From NCBI GenBank assembly GCA_964373675.1, contig CAYJVO010000001.1:1-64000 (forward strand): a stretch of 64,000 nucleotides of DNA, read 5' to 3'. The translations under genes were made by a program, and so were the position numbers. Positions within the stretch are counted from its first letter, which is position 1; the number at the start of each line of letters is the position of its first letter. Shown piece after piece: positions 1 through 8,077 of the stretch. Below the pieces are notes generated by a model, which did no database searches, was not told the DNA's origin, and saw only the letters and a program-made list of their open reading frames with translations. This DNA is from CAYHXN01 sp964373675. Lineage in GTDB: Bacteria > Patescibacteriota > Minisyncoccia > UBA6257 > WO2-44-18.

Positions 1-70
1 CGGAGTAACTCAGTGGTAGAGTAGCTGTTTCGTAAACAGCAAGTCGCGAGTTCGAATCTCGCCTCCGGCT
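1..70 (+). tRNA. tRNA-Thr (anticodon CGU), 5' end cut by window edge
   Basis: The anticodon stem pairs positions 24-28 with 36-40, and the loop 29-35 carries anticodon CGT at 31-33, which reads the threonine codon ACG. The T arm (46-62) has the TTCGAAT loop. The 3' acceptor strand is 63-69, so the 5' strand should begin two bases before the window. No CCA is encoded. The discriminator is T70, and a release factor gene starts only four bases later. Confidence 0.93.
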
Positions 71-74
71 TAAT

Positions 75-800
75 ATGTTTCAATCTCTAACGGGAAAATA
101 CGATAAATTGCCTGCTCATTTGAGCATTTACGCCGGGGCGGGCGGGGAAGATGCCAAGGATTGGGCAAACATGCTTTTTCGCATGTATTTTAAATATTCC
201 CAAAACCGCGCTTGGAAAGTAACTATTACCGATGATTTAGCAATGGAAATCCGTGGCGAGTATTCTTACGGAACTTTAAAAAGGGAAGCGGGAGTACATC
301 GGTTGGTACGCATTTCTCCGTTTTCTGCAAAAAAATTGCGCCACACCTCTTTTGCTTTAGTAGAAGTGGTGCCGATTTTACCGGATATTGAACACGCAAA
401 ATTAAAGATTCCGCCAGAGGATTTAAGAATAGACACTATGCGTTCCAGCGGTCCGGGTGGCCAAAATGTTAACAAAAGAGAAACCGCCGTTCGCGTAGTG
501 CATGTTCCGACAGGCATCAGCGCGGCCTCACAATCCGAACGTTCCCAACCGCAAAATAAGGAAATTGCTCTGCGACACTTAAAATCCAAACTCCTGCATT
601 TAATGGAAAAACACCAGAAAAAAGAGTTATCAGAGCTTCGGGTTCACGCCAAGCCGGACTTTGGCAGCCAGATTCGTTCTTATGTTCTTCATCCCTATAA
701 ATTAGTAAAAGACCATCGCACTAAAGTTGAATCCAGCCAGCCGGATAAAGTTTTAGAAGGCGATTTAGACAAGTTTATTGAGGCAGAATTAGAGTTATAA
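75..800 (+). CDS. prfB: Peptide chain release factor 2-like protein lacking domain 1
   Basis: This 241-residue protein is the core of RF2, which releases finished peptides at UGA and UAA codons. The GAGGEDAKDW stretch near residue 22, the SPF stop-codon-reading tripeptide near residue 82 and the catalytic GGQ (GPGGQNVNKR) near residue 126 are all present. Full-length RF2 is about 365 residues, and the N-terminal helical domain 1 is absent. The frame is closed by a TAA at 33-35 inside the tRNA, so no longer start exists here. No Shine-Dalgarno is seen. PrfH also lacks domain 1, but the SPF motif and the linkage to ftsEX favour RF2. The missing domain could lie upstream of the window as a separate piece, which cannot be seen. 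Confidence 0.88.
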   Translation: MFQSLTGKYDKLPAHLSIYAGAGGEDAKDWANMLFRMYFKYSQNRAWKVTITDDLAMEIRGEYSYGTLKREAGVHRLVRISPFSAKKLRHTSFALVEVVPILPDIEHAKLKIPPEDLRIDTMRSSGPGGQNVNKRETAVRVVHVPTGISAASQSERSQPQNKEIALRHLKSKLLHLMEKHQKKELSELRVHAKPDFGSQIRSYVLHPYKLVKDHRTKVESSQPDKVLEGDLDKFIEAELEL

Positions 801-814
801 TTCTGCCGAAATAA

Positions 815-1083
815 CCCCGCCCTTTCTTAAAAATGTACTATACTTATGTTTTAAAAAATCCAAATAACTTGTTTTTATATATTGGGTACACAGAAGATCT
901 GACGCGCAGATGCAAGGAGCATGAAAAAGATAAACCTAATTGGAAATTAGTTTATTTTGAGGCATACTACTCAAAGAGGGATGCTCAGAAAAGAGAGCGG
1001 CAGTTGAAGCAATACGGGTCTTCTTTGGGCCATTTACGTAAACGAATTTTAAACAGTCTTAACGAAATTTAGAAAGGGCGGGG
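815..1083. repeat. 13-bp perfect inverted repeat bracketing the GIY-YIG gene
   Basis: CCCCGCCCTTTCT at 815-827 is the exact reverse complement of AGAAAGGGCGGGG at 1071-1083. The arms lie 5 bp before the start codon and over the stop codon of the enclosed gene. Without the gene the arms would form a terminator-like stem-loop after prfB, so the gene appears to sit in the loop of a hairpin. Confidence 0.8.
833..1072 (+). CDS. Single-domain GIY-YIG nuclease family protein
   Basis: This 79-residue protein is a minimal GIY-YIG domain of the UPF0213/YhbQ type. It has YYTYVL at residues 2-7, LYIGYT near residue 15, the DLTRR..EH helix, and the C-terminal DAQKRERQLK and LRKRI segments. The family cleaves DNA using the paired Tyr motifs and a downstream Arg. 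The substrate of these short versions is mostly unknown. It lies between prfB and ftsE, which are commonly adjacent in related genomes, and is enclosed by an inverted repeat, suggesting insertion. A decayed relative sits at the far end of the window (63790-63997). Confidence 0.88.
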   Translation: MYYTYVLKNPNNLFLYIGYTEDLTRRCKEHEKDKPNWKLVYFEAYYSKRDAQKRERQLKQYGSSLGHLRKRILNSLNEI

Positions 1084-1128
1084 TGCACGATTTTATAGTT
1101 GCTCGCTCCGCTCACAAATAAAATCGGC

Positions 1129-1809
1129 ATGATTGTCTTTTCCAACGTTTCTAAAAAATATAATAGTACCGCAGCGCTAGACAGCGTTAATTTCAAAATC
1201 AGTCCGGGGGAATTTGTGTCGTTGGTTGGCGAGTCGGGCGCTGGAAAATCAACTATTATTAAGCTTTTGATCGGCGAAGAAAAACCCACCAGCGGCCGCG
1301 TGATCGTTGGTTCTTATGAGGTTCATAAATTAAAACCTAAAGAAATGCCACAGCTGCGCCGGCAAATTGGCACTGTTTTTCAGGATTTTAAACTGCTGCT
1401 AGCTAAAACTGCCTATGAGAACGTCGCTTTTGCGCTGGAGGTGGACGGCCGGCCGGAGACGGAAATTGAGGAAATGGTAACCCAGATGCTGGATATGGTT
1501 GGTTTAGCCGACAAAAAGGACAATTTCCCTCACGAGCTTTCCGGAGGCGAAAAGCAGCGAGTGGCGATTTCCCGCGCGATGATTCACAAACCGGCAGTGA
1601 TTGTGGCCGATGAGCCGACTGGTAATCTGGACGATCGTAATACAGAAGAAATCTTGAAGATTTTGTTAAAGATTAACGGTTTAGGCACGACGGTAATTTT
1701 AGCCACCCACAACCAAATCGTAGTGAATAGTCTTAACCGAAGAGTGATAACTTTAAAAAATGGTCGTATAATTAGAGATGAAGAAAAAGGAAAATATACC
1801 TTGGCTTAA
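1129..1809 (+). CDS. ftsE: Cell division ATP-binding protein FtsE
   Basis: This is an ABC ATPase of 226 residues. Walker A is GESGAGKST (34-42), the signature is LSGGEKQR, and Walker B is VIVADEPTGNLD. With FtsX it forms an ABC-type complex at the divisome that activates peptidoglycan hydrolases. ATG 1129 is preferred over an upstream in-frame ATG at 1099 because MIVFSNVSKKY matches the family N terminus. Its stop is followed 2 bp later by ftsX. The M23 peptidase with coiled coils at 22134 is a plausible downstream effector, which is inference. Confidence 0.95.
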   Translation: MIVFSNVSKKYNSTAALDSVNFKISPGEFVSLVGESGAGKSTIIKLLIGEEKPTSGRVIVGSYEVHKLKPKEMPQLRRQIGTVFQDFKLLLAKTAYENVAFALEVDGRPETEIEEMVTQMLDMVGLADKKDNFPHELSGGEKQRVAISRAMIHKPAVIVADEPTGNLDDRNTEEILKILLKINGLGTTVILATHNQIVVNSLNRRVITLKNGRIIRDEEKGKYTLA

Positions 1810-1811
1810 TC

Positions 1812-2720
1812 ATGTTTACCGCTCTGGCGCGAATCATCAAATACGGACTGCAAAATTTCAGCCGCAATGGCTTAGTTTCCGTTGCTACGACCGCCGTAAT
1901 GGTTTTGGCTTTGATAGTTTTTCAAGGTTTAGCCATTTTTAATGTAATCACCAAAACCGCGGTTGTCAGTCTTCAAGATAAGATTGACATCGCTGCTTAT
2001 TTCAAACCGGAAGCGACCGAAGATGAGATTTTAAAGGTAGAACGAGCCCTGGAGTCTTTAGCAGAGGTGAAAGGTGTGGAATATATTTCTAAAGACAAGG
2101 CACTGGAAATTTTCAAATCCCGCCACGAAGAAGATGAAACTATTTCTGCCGCGCTTAAAGAACTGGAAGCCAACCCGCTCTTGGCGTCTTTAAATATAAA
2201 AGCTCATGACCCGAGCAATTATGCTGTGATTACCGAATATCTGGAAAATTCTGAAGCGTCTCCGATTTTGGAAAGCGTTACCTTCGGCCAAAACAAATTG
2301 GCGATTGACCGACTGGCCAATATTGTTAATGCCTTTAAAAAGGCAGGGTTGGGCATAGCGATTTTTCTTTCCTTGGTGGCCGCTTTGGTAGTATTTAACA
2401 CAATTCGCCTTGCCATTCATTCCAACCGAGACGAATTAGGCGTAATGCGTTTAGTCGGCGCTTCTAATAAGTTTATAAACGGCCCATATGTTGTCGCCGG
2501 CATTATTTATGGAGTACTGTCAGCGGTGATCAGTATTATTGTTTCCGCGCCGCTTATTGCTGTAGCTGCGCCTTACGTGGATGTTTTTATTCCCGAGTTG
2601 GGGCTTAAAGCTTATTTTTACGGCCATCTGCCGCAGCTTATTTTTAATCAGTTGGTTCTTGGGGTTTTATTAGGTTCAATTTCCGCTTGGAGCGCAGTAA
2701 GAAAATATCTTAAGATATAA
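1812..2720 (+). CDS. ftsX: Cell division protein FtsX
   Basis: This 302-residue membrane protein is the permease-like partner of FtsE. One transmembrane segment near residues 20-45 precedes a large extracytoplasmic domain (about 50-170), which is followed by three further membrane segments, giving the classic four-helix FtsX layout. The outer domain includes the conserved segment around YISKDKALEIF. It signals from the cytoplasmic ATPase to cell-wall hydrolases. It starts immediately after ftsE, so the two are co-transcribed. Confidence 0.93.
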   Translation: MFTALARIIKYGLQNFSRNGLVSVATTAVMVLALIVFQGLAIFNVITKTAVVSLQDKIDIAAYFKPEATEDEILKVERALESLAEVKGVEYISKDKALEIFKSRHEEDETISAALKELEANPLLASLNIKAHDPSNYAVITEYLENSEASPILESVTFGQNKLAIDRLANIVNAFKKAGLGIAIFLSLVAALVVFNTIRLAIHSNRDELGVMRLVGASNKFINGPYVVAGIIYGVLSAVISIIVSAPLIAVAAPYVDVFIPELGLKAYFYGHLPQLIFNQLVLGVLLGSISAWSAVRKYLKI

Positions 2721-2793
2721 TCCGAATGCCGCAAAAGTTTATCCGAATGTTGCGAACATTAACATGAAGATTTATCGTATCACTCAAATTACG

Positions 2794-4383
2794 TCACTGA
2801 ATATAGTAAAGAACTTCATTCTTTGTTTCTCTAGCAACATAGAATTGAGGTGCGTCCGGCCCTTCCAGAAACTTTTTCAGTTCCGGATTGCGGCGTTTTT
2901 CAATCACAATATAGCTGGCTTGAAAGTCTTCTTTTAAAACTTTATAAAGCGGTTCCGCTTCTTCGGCAGTACAGCGGACTTTGCCACAGGTAAAGCCGAG
3001 CGCTTTATCAATGGCTACAAAATGGATTTTCCAATAAAGTTCGGGGGAATAAGCGTAGGCAAAAATCGGATCCATGCCATTAATGTAATAGTTATGTTGG
3101 TTCCAGAAAAATAATTGAGCAAAGCGATCCCAATGGGGATTAAAAACAATCGTGCCAGGATGGGTTGACTCTTTAAGCCAGGCAGCGACTTCTCTAAAGG
3201 CATCAGGATTGAAAGTAATAGCCGCATAAGGGAGGTAAGTGCTAAAACGATAAGAATTTTTTATTGGCATATAAATAAATGACAATAAAATAATCAGCGA
3301 AAAAACAGCGGTTTTTCCCCGGGAAAAGCTGAGAATGGGCTTGCCGGCAGATTTCTCTAAATAGTGCGAGAATATCAGTCCAATAAAAATAACTGCGAAC
3401 GGAATAAATAAATCATTGGATCGGCGCGCTACTGTAAAAGTTAAAATTCCAAAAATCACCGCCAAAATCAAAGAACTCCAGATGGAAATTTTTAAATCCT
3501 GATCTAATTTCCAGCGAAACTGCTCATTTTTCGTTAAGATGATCCAGACAAAAAAGATTGCCGCGATGGTCAGCAAGATAAAAATTGGCCATAACTGATC
3601 AAAAAAATTTTCCAAAGTAAACGGCGTGAGTTCTCTTCCGAATCGCAGCGGTTCGCCTTTAGTCAAAAGAAACTGGCCTACTTGAATGTAAGCAATTTTT
3701 AAGGCGCCTAAAGGATTCGGGCGGATGAGCCAGCCGACAATGCTGCCGCTCGTCATCGCCGCAATTGTCAGCCAACCCACTTTCTTTTTGTAAACAACGA
3801 GCGTACCGAGATAAATTAAAGCAGTTAAGATTGGCAGCCAAGCTAACGCTAGATGAACCCAAGCAATGAGCGCCGAAATAAGAAAAACTATTGACCAAAC
3901 CCATCGTTTCTTGCTGCATAAAAAGGCAAATAAGAGCACTGTTAACCCTAAAGAAAGCGAGTGCGGCCGAAACATTGTTAGCCGGTACATAAGATCGGCT
4001 GAGGCAAAAGAAAAAATTATTGTCCAAAAAAGCGGCCACCGGATTTTTAAGATTTTCAGGGCGGCAAAAACCAGAAAGAGGGCGGCCACATTTATCAAAA
4101 AACCCCCGAGTTTTATGCCAAAAACCAGGTTTTTTAAAAGAGAGAGCGGCAGAGTAAGAATGTGGAAGCCGTACCAAATATCGGCTGAATTTTGATTAAT
4201 AGCGGAATACTGCGCCCAAGGAAAATCGCTTTGCAGAAATCCTTCAGTGCGGTAAATCCAACTATGCCGGATATGATAATAGCCATCTGGATCGGAAATG
4301 GCGCCGTGGGTGAAATTAAATAAAGCGGCAATGACTGTCAGTATTGCCAAGGAAATTAAAAAATTATTTAAAACTCGGTTCAT
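2794..4383 (-). CDS. Polytopic GT-C-like membrane protein, paralogue of the protein at 6530-8074
   Basis: This 529-residue protein has roughly ten or more hydrophobic segments. After the first helix comes an acidic DPDGYYH motif (near residue 32), like the first-loop acidic motif of GT-C glycosyltransferases, then DFPWAQYS. The C-terminal 130 residues are soluble and contain HNYYINGMDPIFAYAYSPEL and a Cys pair (TCGKVRC). All these motifs recur in the paralogue encoded at 6530-8074. GT-C enzymes transfer sugars from polyprenyl carriers outside the membrane; the actual donor and acceptor are unknown. It is the last gene of a minus-strand glycan operon. Confidence 0.6.
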   Translation of the reverse strand: MNRVLNNFLISLAILTVIAALFNFTHGAISDPDGYYHIRHSWIYRTEGFLQSDFPWAQYSAINQNSADIWYGFHILTLPLSLLKNLVFGIKLGGFLINVAALFLVFAALKILKIRWPLFWTIIFSFASADLMYRLTMFRPHSLSLGLTVLLFAFLCSKKRWVWSIVFLISALIAWVHLALAWLPILTALIYLGTLVVYKKKVGWLTIAAMTSGSIVGWLIRPNPLGALKIAYIQVGQFLLTKGEPLRFGRELTPFTLENFFDQLWPIFILLTIAAIFFVWIILTKNEQFRWKLDQDLKISIWSSLILAVIFGILTFTVARRSNDLFIPFAVIFIGLIFSHYLEKSAGKPILSFSRGKTAVFSLIILLSFIYMPIKNSYRFSTYLPYAAITFNPDAFREVAAWLKESTHPGTIVFNPHWDRFAQLFFWNQHNYYINGMDPIFAYAYSPELYWKIHFVAIDKALGFTCGKVRCTAEEAEPLYKVLKEDFQASYIVIEKRRNPELKKFLEGPDAPQFYVARETKNEVLYYIQ

Positions 4384-4395
4384 TCGCGCTGTAAG

Positions 4396-5097
4396 TTAAC
4401 CCCAAAGATTGAATTTTAATATATGCCAAATTGCCGCCACGCCGTCTTTCCAATTAATTTTTTTACCCTCAGCGTAGGTACGACCGCTGTAAGCGATTCC
4501 GACTTCATAAACCCTTAATTTTTCTCCGGCAACTCTGGCGGTAATTTCCGGTTCAATACCGAAGCGGTTGGAGGTAAGCTTGGGAAGGATTTTCCTCAGG
4601 CCATCTTTAGTAAATGCTTTGTAGCAAGTCTCCATATCTGTAAGATTTAAATCGGTAAGCATGTTAGAGAGCATGGTAAGAATTTTGTTGGCAACATAAT
4701 GCCAGAAATACAAAACGCGGTGCGGTTCACCGCCGATAAAACGGGAACCATAAACTACATCCGCTCGGCCATCCATGAGGGGGGCAAGGATTTTCGGATA
4801 TTCATTCGGGTCATATTCCAGATCGGCATCTTGGACGATAATAAAATCGCCGGTGGCTTGCGTAAAACCGGTTCTTAAAGCGGCGCCCTTTCCCATATTT
4901 TGCGGCTGATAAACGATTTTGTGCTTATTTTCGTAGTTTTTCACTATTTCTCGGGTTTTATCGGTGGAGCCGTCGTCAACAATAATTATTTCTTTTTTAA
5001 AGTCCCGGACCAATTTTACCGCTTCAACTGCGGATAGGAGTTTTTCAATGGTTTTCTCCTCGTTGTAGATAGGTATAACAATAGAAAGAGTTTTCAT
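4396..5097 (-). CDS. Glycosyltransferase family 2, DPM1/dolichol-phosphate mannosyltransferase-like
   Basis: This 233-residue GT-A fold enzyme begins with MKTLSIVIPIYNEEKTI. It has VDDGSTDKT and the metal-binding QDADLEYDP, typical of enzymes that charge polyprenyl phosphate with a hexose. There is no C-terminal membrane domain. ATG 5097 is chosen over an upstream in-frame start at 5115 because it opens the conserved first strand and leaves a 4-bp gap after the previous stop. Its product, a lipid-linked sugar, is a likely donor for the adjacent GT-C proteins (inference). Confidence 0.88.
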   Translation of the reverse strand: MKTLSIVIPIYNEEKTIEKLLSAVEAVKLVRDFKKEIIIVDDGSTDKTREIVKNYENKHKIVYQPQNMGKGAALRTGFTQATGDFIIVQDADLEYDPNEYPKILAPLMDGRADVVYGSRFIGGEPHRVLYFWHYVANKILTMLSNMLTDLNLTDMETCYKAFTKDGLRKILPKLTSNRFGIEPEITARVAGEKLRVYEVGIAYSGRTYAEGKKINWKDGVAAIWHILKFNLWG

Positions 5098-5101
5098 TTT
5101 T

Positions 5102-6529
5102 TTATCGTACCACAAAATGAACCAAGGTTAAGAATCTTCCGGAATAAGGCGCGGGCATATTGCGCAGATTAGGGTTGGTATCTAATATCGGAGTGGGGAG
5201 AATTAACCAAAACGGAGGATTTACCGCTACCGTATCCTCGCCAAATTGAATAACGTCCAGTTCTTTTTGAGAATAATACCTAAGCGTTTGAAGATGCCGC
5301 CAATTAAATACTCTGATATCCTCATCATTGTGCTGATTTGCCAAGTAAAGCCCAATCGCTTTTTCGTCTATGGAGATATCCAGCGCATAAATTTTTGGTC
5401 TTACAAACGCTTCTCTAAAAGTTGTGAGGACCGCCGGAATCATCAATAAAATAAAAATAAAACGAGGGATCCAGCCCCGTTTTTCCGGGAAGAACCCGCG
5501 AATTAGTAGATAAGTCGCGGCTATCGCGCCAGCCGCGAATGGATACATTGTAGTGAAGTAGGGAAGCAAACGAGTTTTTACTATGGCAAAAAACCCAAAA
5601 ACAAAGAAAGCGGCCCCAAAAACGGCAAAAACTGCCGGCAGATAGCTCTTAATTTTTTTCCGGGCAAGGGGGTAAAGTAACAAAAATCCAACACCTATTA
5701 GAGAATTAATAAAAACTGCGGTCCAGGGCTGGGAGTATTTCCAAAGCACCCACAAGTAATAATTCAGAGATACGCTGTTGCTTAATATATTTTGGGTCGC
5801 TCTTTGGATTAAATGATAACCAAAGTAGTCGTTCAAAAAAACTGATCCAAACTTAATAATTTGATAAATATGCCAGGGAGCGACAATGACAACCATTAAT
5901 AAAATACCCAGCCAAAAATATTTATTTTTTAACCAGCCCCATTGTTTAAATATAAAACTCCAAATCAAAATTATCGGCACTCCTAAAAGACCGATGACGC
6001 TTTTTAACATGATGCCGATTCCTAAACTAATGCCAATACCCGACAAGAAAAGAGGATATTTTTGCCCTTTTAGATAAAAATATACGGCCGCCAAAGCCGC
6101 CATTGTTACTGGAACATCTATTCTAGAATGCCTAGCCGCGGCCAGGAAAAACGGCATGGTTATTAATATAAGCCCGCTAAAAAATGCAATTTCCCGATCG
6201 CGTGTTAACTCCAGCATAATCAAAAATGTAAAAATTACTCCTAAAATACCGAAAAGCGCTGATGGCAGCCGCATGGCAAATTCATTTAAACCAAATACTT
6301 TAATAGCCCCCGCCATTAACCACATGTATAAAGGAGGTTTTTCAAACCAAGGCTTATTCAGATAGGTTTGAGTAAGATAGCGATTATTTTGAACCATTTC
6401 TCTGGCCACAATCGCATAGCCGGCTTCGTCATAATCGTCCAATGGCAATCTTCCTAACGAAATAAAATAAAACCCAGAAGCCGCAATAATCAATATCAAA
6501 ATTAAATACAGAGTTATTTTTTTTGACAT
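5102..6529 (-). CDS. ArnT/PMT-like glycosyltransferase (GT39/GT83 type)
   Basis: This 475-residue polytopic protein belongs to the PMT_2 group that uses lipid-linked sugars. Diagnostic features are the acidic motif DDYDEAGYA near residue 31, KPWFEKPPLYMWL near residue 59, and RHSRIDVP near residue 131. About ten membrane helices are followed by a short periplasm-side C-terminal domain. Its start codon abuts the stop of the upstream gene (6530), so translation is probably coupled. The acceptor, whether protein or glycolipid, cannot be told from sequence. Confidence 0.8.
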   Translation of the reverse strand: MSKKITLYLILILIIAASGFYFISLGRLPLDDYDEAGYAIVAREMVQNNRYLTQTYLNKPWFEKPPLYMWLMAGAIKVFGLNEFAMRLPSALFGILGVIFTFLIMLELTRDREIAFFSGLILITMPFFLAAARHSRIDVPVTMAALAAVYFYLKGQKYPLFLSGIGISLGIGIMLKSVIGLLGVPIILIWSFIFKQWGWLKNKYFWLGILLMVVIVAPWHIYQIIKFGSVFLNDYFGYHLIQRATQNILSNSVSLNYYLWVLWKYSQPWTAVFINSLIGVGFLLLYPLARKKIKSYLPAVFAVFGAAFFVFGFFAIVKTRLLPYFTTMYPFAAGAIAATYLLIRGFFPEKRGWIPRFIFILLMIPAVLTTFREAFVRPKIYALDISIDEKAIGLYLANQHNDEDIRVFNWRHLQTLRYYSQKELDVIQFGEDTVAVNPPFWLILPTPILDTNPNLRNMPAPYSGRFLTLVHFVVR

Positions 6530-8074
6530 TTATTTTATTAAATAAACTAAAGCATCGCGGCTTTCCAGTTTTTTCTCAAAGCGAGAGTCGTTTTCTAGGA
6601 AGAAATTTACCGCCGGGTTTTGGTTTTTATTCAAAATGATATACTTAGCATTAAAATTGCTTTTTAAAACCTCATAAGTGTCCTCCAGCATTTCCCGCGT
6701 GCAGGCCTCGGCACCGCAGGTTTTTTTAGTCACTAAATCAGCGGACAGATAATGAAATTTCCAGTAAAGTTCGGGCGAATAAGCGTATTGGAAAATCGGG
6801 TCTAGGCCGCCGACATAATAGTTATGCCGGTTCCAATAAAAAAGCGGCGAAAAATGACTCCAATGCAAGTTAAAAACGATTTCGTTCAACCGGCTGCTTT
6901 CTTTTAGCCATAATGCCCCCTCCTTTAAGTAATCCGACGGATAGGCAAAACGATTAATGGAATTAATACTTTGATAAGCGGAGTAAGTAACGGAATACAG
7001 AGAAAAAATTATTAAAATCGTCGCCACCCATTGCTGTGGTAAGTCCCGTCTAAAGGTTTTTAATGCTGGCAAAAGATAACTGACAACGGCGGCAATTAAA
7101 ATCCATCCAAAAGCAACCCATAAGTTATAAGTTCTGCGAGCGACAATAATGGACAGAAGAAACGAAATTATAGAAATAGCACCAGAGCTTAAAAGAATTG
7201 TTTTTTGCCAATTTTCCGCCCGATGAATCCGTTTGGTTAATATCCAAGCCATTAAAACAGCCGCGGCTATCCAAATCAATAAATAAAGACCAAAATTAGA
7301 AAATAAAATTTTTAACCCCAGCGGAAAATTTTCTTCTCCAAAAAGCAGTGGCAAGCCGCTCTGTTTTTCAATGATCTGCCGCAAAACTTGGATGTAAAAA
7401 AGTTTGATTGCGTCGATAGGATTGGGTCTGGCTAGCCAGCCGACTGTAACTCCGAAAAATGCGCCCAAGCCGACTAGCCAAACAAAACGCTTTTCTATCA
7501 ACAATTTAACCCCCAGTACTGCGGCGGCGATAAAAATTGGCAGCCACACGAAATTAAGATGGACCCAGGCAATGCCAAATGAAGCAAGAAACGCCCCCCA
7601 AAAATTTTCTTTGACAAAAAAATAAAACAAAAGCGGCGCCAGCGCCAGAGAAATTAATTGGGGACGAACCATCAAAAGCTGGGTTAAAACATTGGGAGCG
7701 GAAAAAAAGAGTAAAACCGGCCATAAAAGTGGCCATTTAAAATTCAGCCGGCGCGCGATTAAAAAGTACAGTATTAAAAGTCCGGCCGTGAAAACTATAC
7801 CCGCAATTTTAAATGACCAAGGTTCGGGGAGCCAGGAGAAGGGGATTAATAAAACTCCGAAACCGTGCCAAAGAGAAGCGGAAAAGGTTTTCATAACCGA
7901 GTACTGGGTCCAAGGGAAATCAACTGTAAAAATTCCCTTCTCGGTCAAAAGCCGGCTGAAGCCAAAATAGTAAAAAGTATCAGGGTCGGCGATATTGGCA
8001 GAGGCAAAATGAAAAACTGCCGAAACAATAATCAGTAATAACAACGCAACCGGCCAATGATATTTTTGCGCCAT
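6530..8074 (-). CDS. Polytopic GT-C-like membrane protein, paralogue of the protein at 2794-4383
   Basis: This 514-residue membrane protein has the same architecture as the protein at 2794-4383. It has DPDTFYYF after the first helix, DFPWTQYS, many hydrophobic helices, and the soluble C-terminal segment HNYYVGGLDPIFQYAYSPEL followed by TCGAEAC. The pair flanks an ArnT-like enzyme and a GT2 enzyme, which suggests duplication inside a glycan-assembly operon. The specific reaction is unknown, and a role in surface polysaccharide or glycoprotein assembly is inference from context. Confidence 0.6.
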   Translation of the reverse strand: MAQKYHWPVALLLLIIVSAVFHFASANIADPDTFYYFGFSRLLTEKGIFTVDFPWTQYSVMKTFSASLWHGFGVLLIPFSWLPEPWSFKIAGIVFTAGLLILYFLIARRLNFKWPLLWPVLLFFSAPNVLTQLLMVRPQLISLALAPLLFYFFVKENFWGAFLASFGIAWVHLNFVWLPIFIAAAVLGVKLLIEKRFVWLVGLGAFFGVTVGWLARPNPIDAIKLFYIQVLRQIIEKQSGLPLLFGEENFPLGLKILFSNFGLYLLIWIAAAVLMAWILTKRIHRAENWQKTILLSSGAISIISFLLSIIVARRTYNLWVAFGWILIAAVVSYLLPALKTFRRDLPQQWVATILIIFSLYSVTYSAYQSINSINRFAYPSDYLKEGALWLKESSRLNEIVFNLHWSHFSPLFYWNRHNYYVGGLDPIFQYAYSPELYWKFHYLSADLVTKKTCGAEACTREMLEDTYEVLKSNFNAKYIILNKNQNPAVNFFLENDSRFEKKLESRDALVYLIK

Positions 8075-8077
8075 ACT

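Noticed and set aside
75..110. Programmed +1 frameshift site typical of prfB
   Set aside because: That site lies in the N-terminal region, which is absent here; the frame is open from the ATG.
266..589. 107-residue minus-strand frame
   Set aside because: It is antisense inside prfB, whose motifs are unambiguous.
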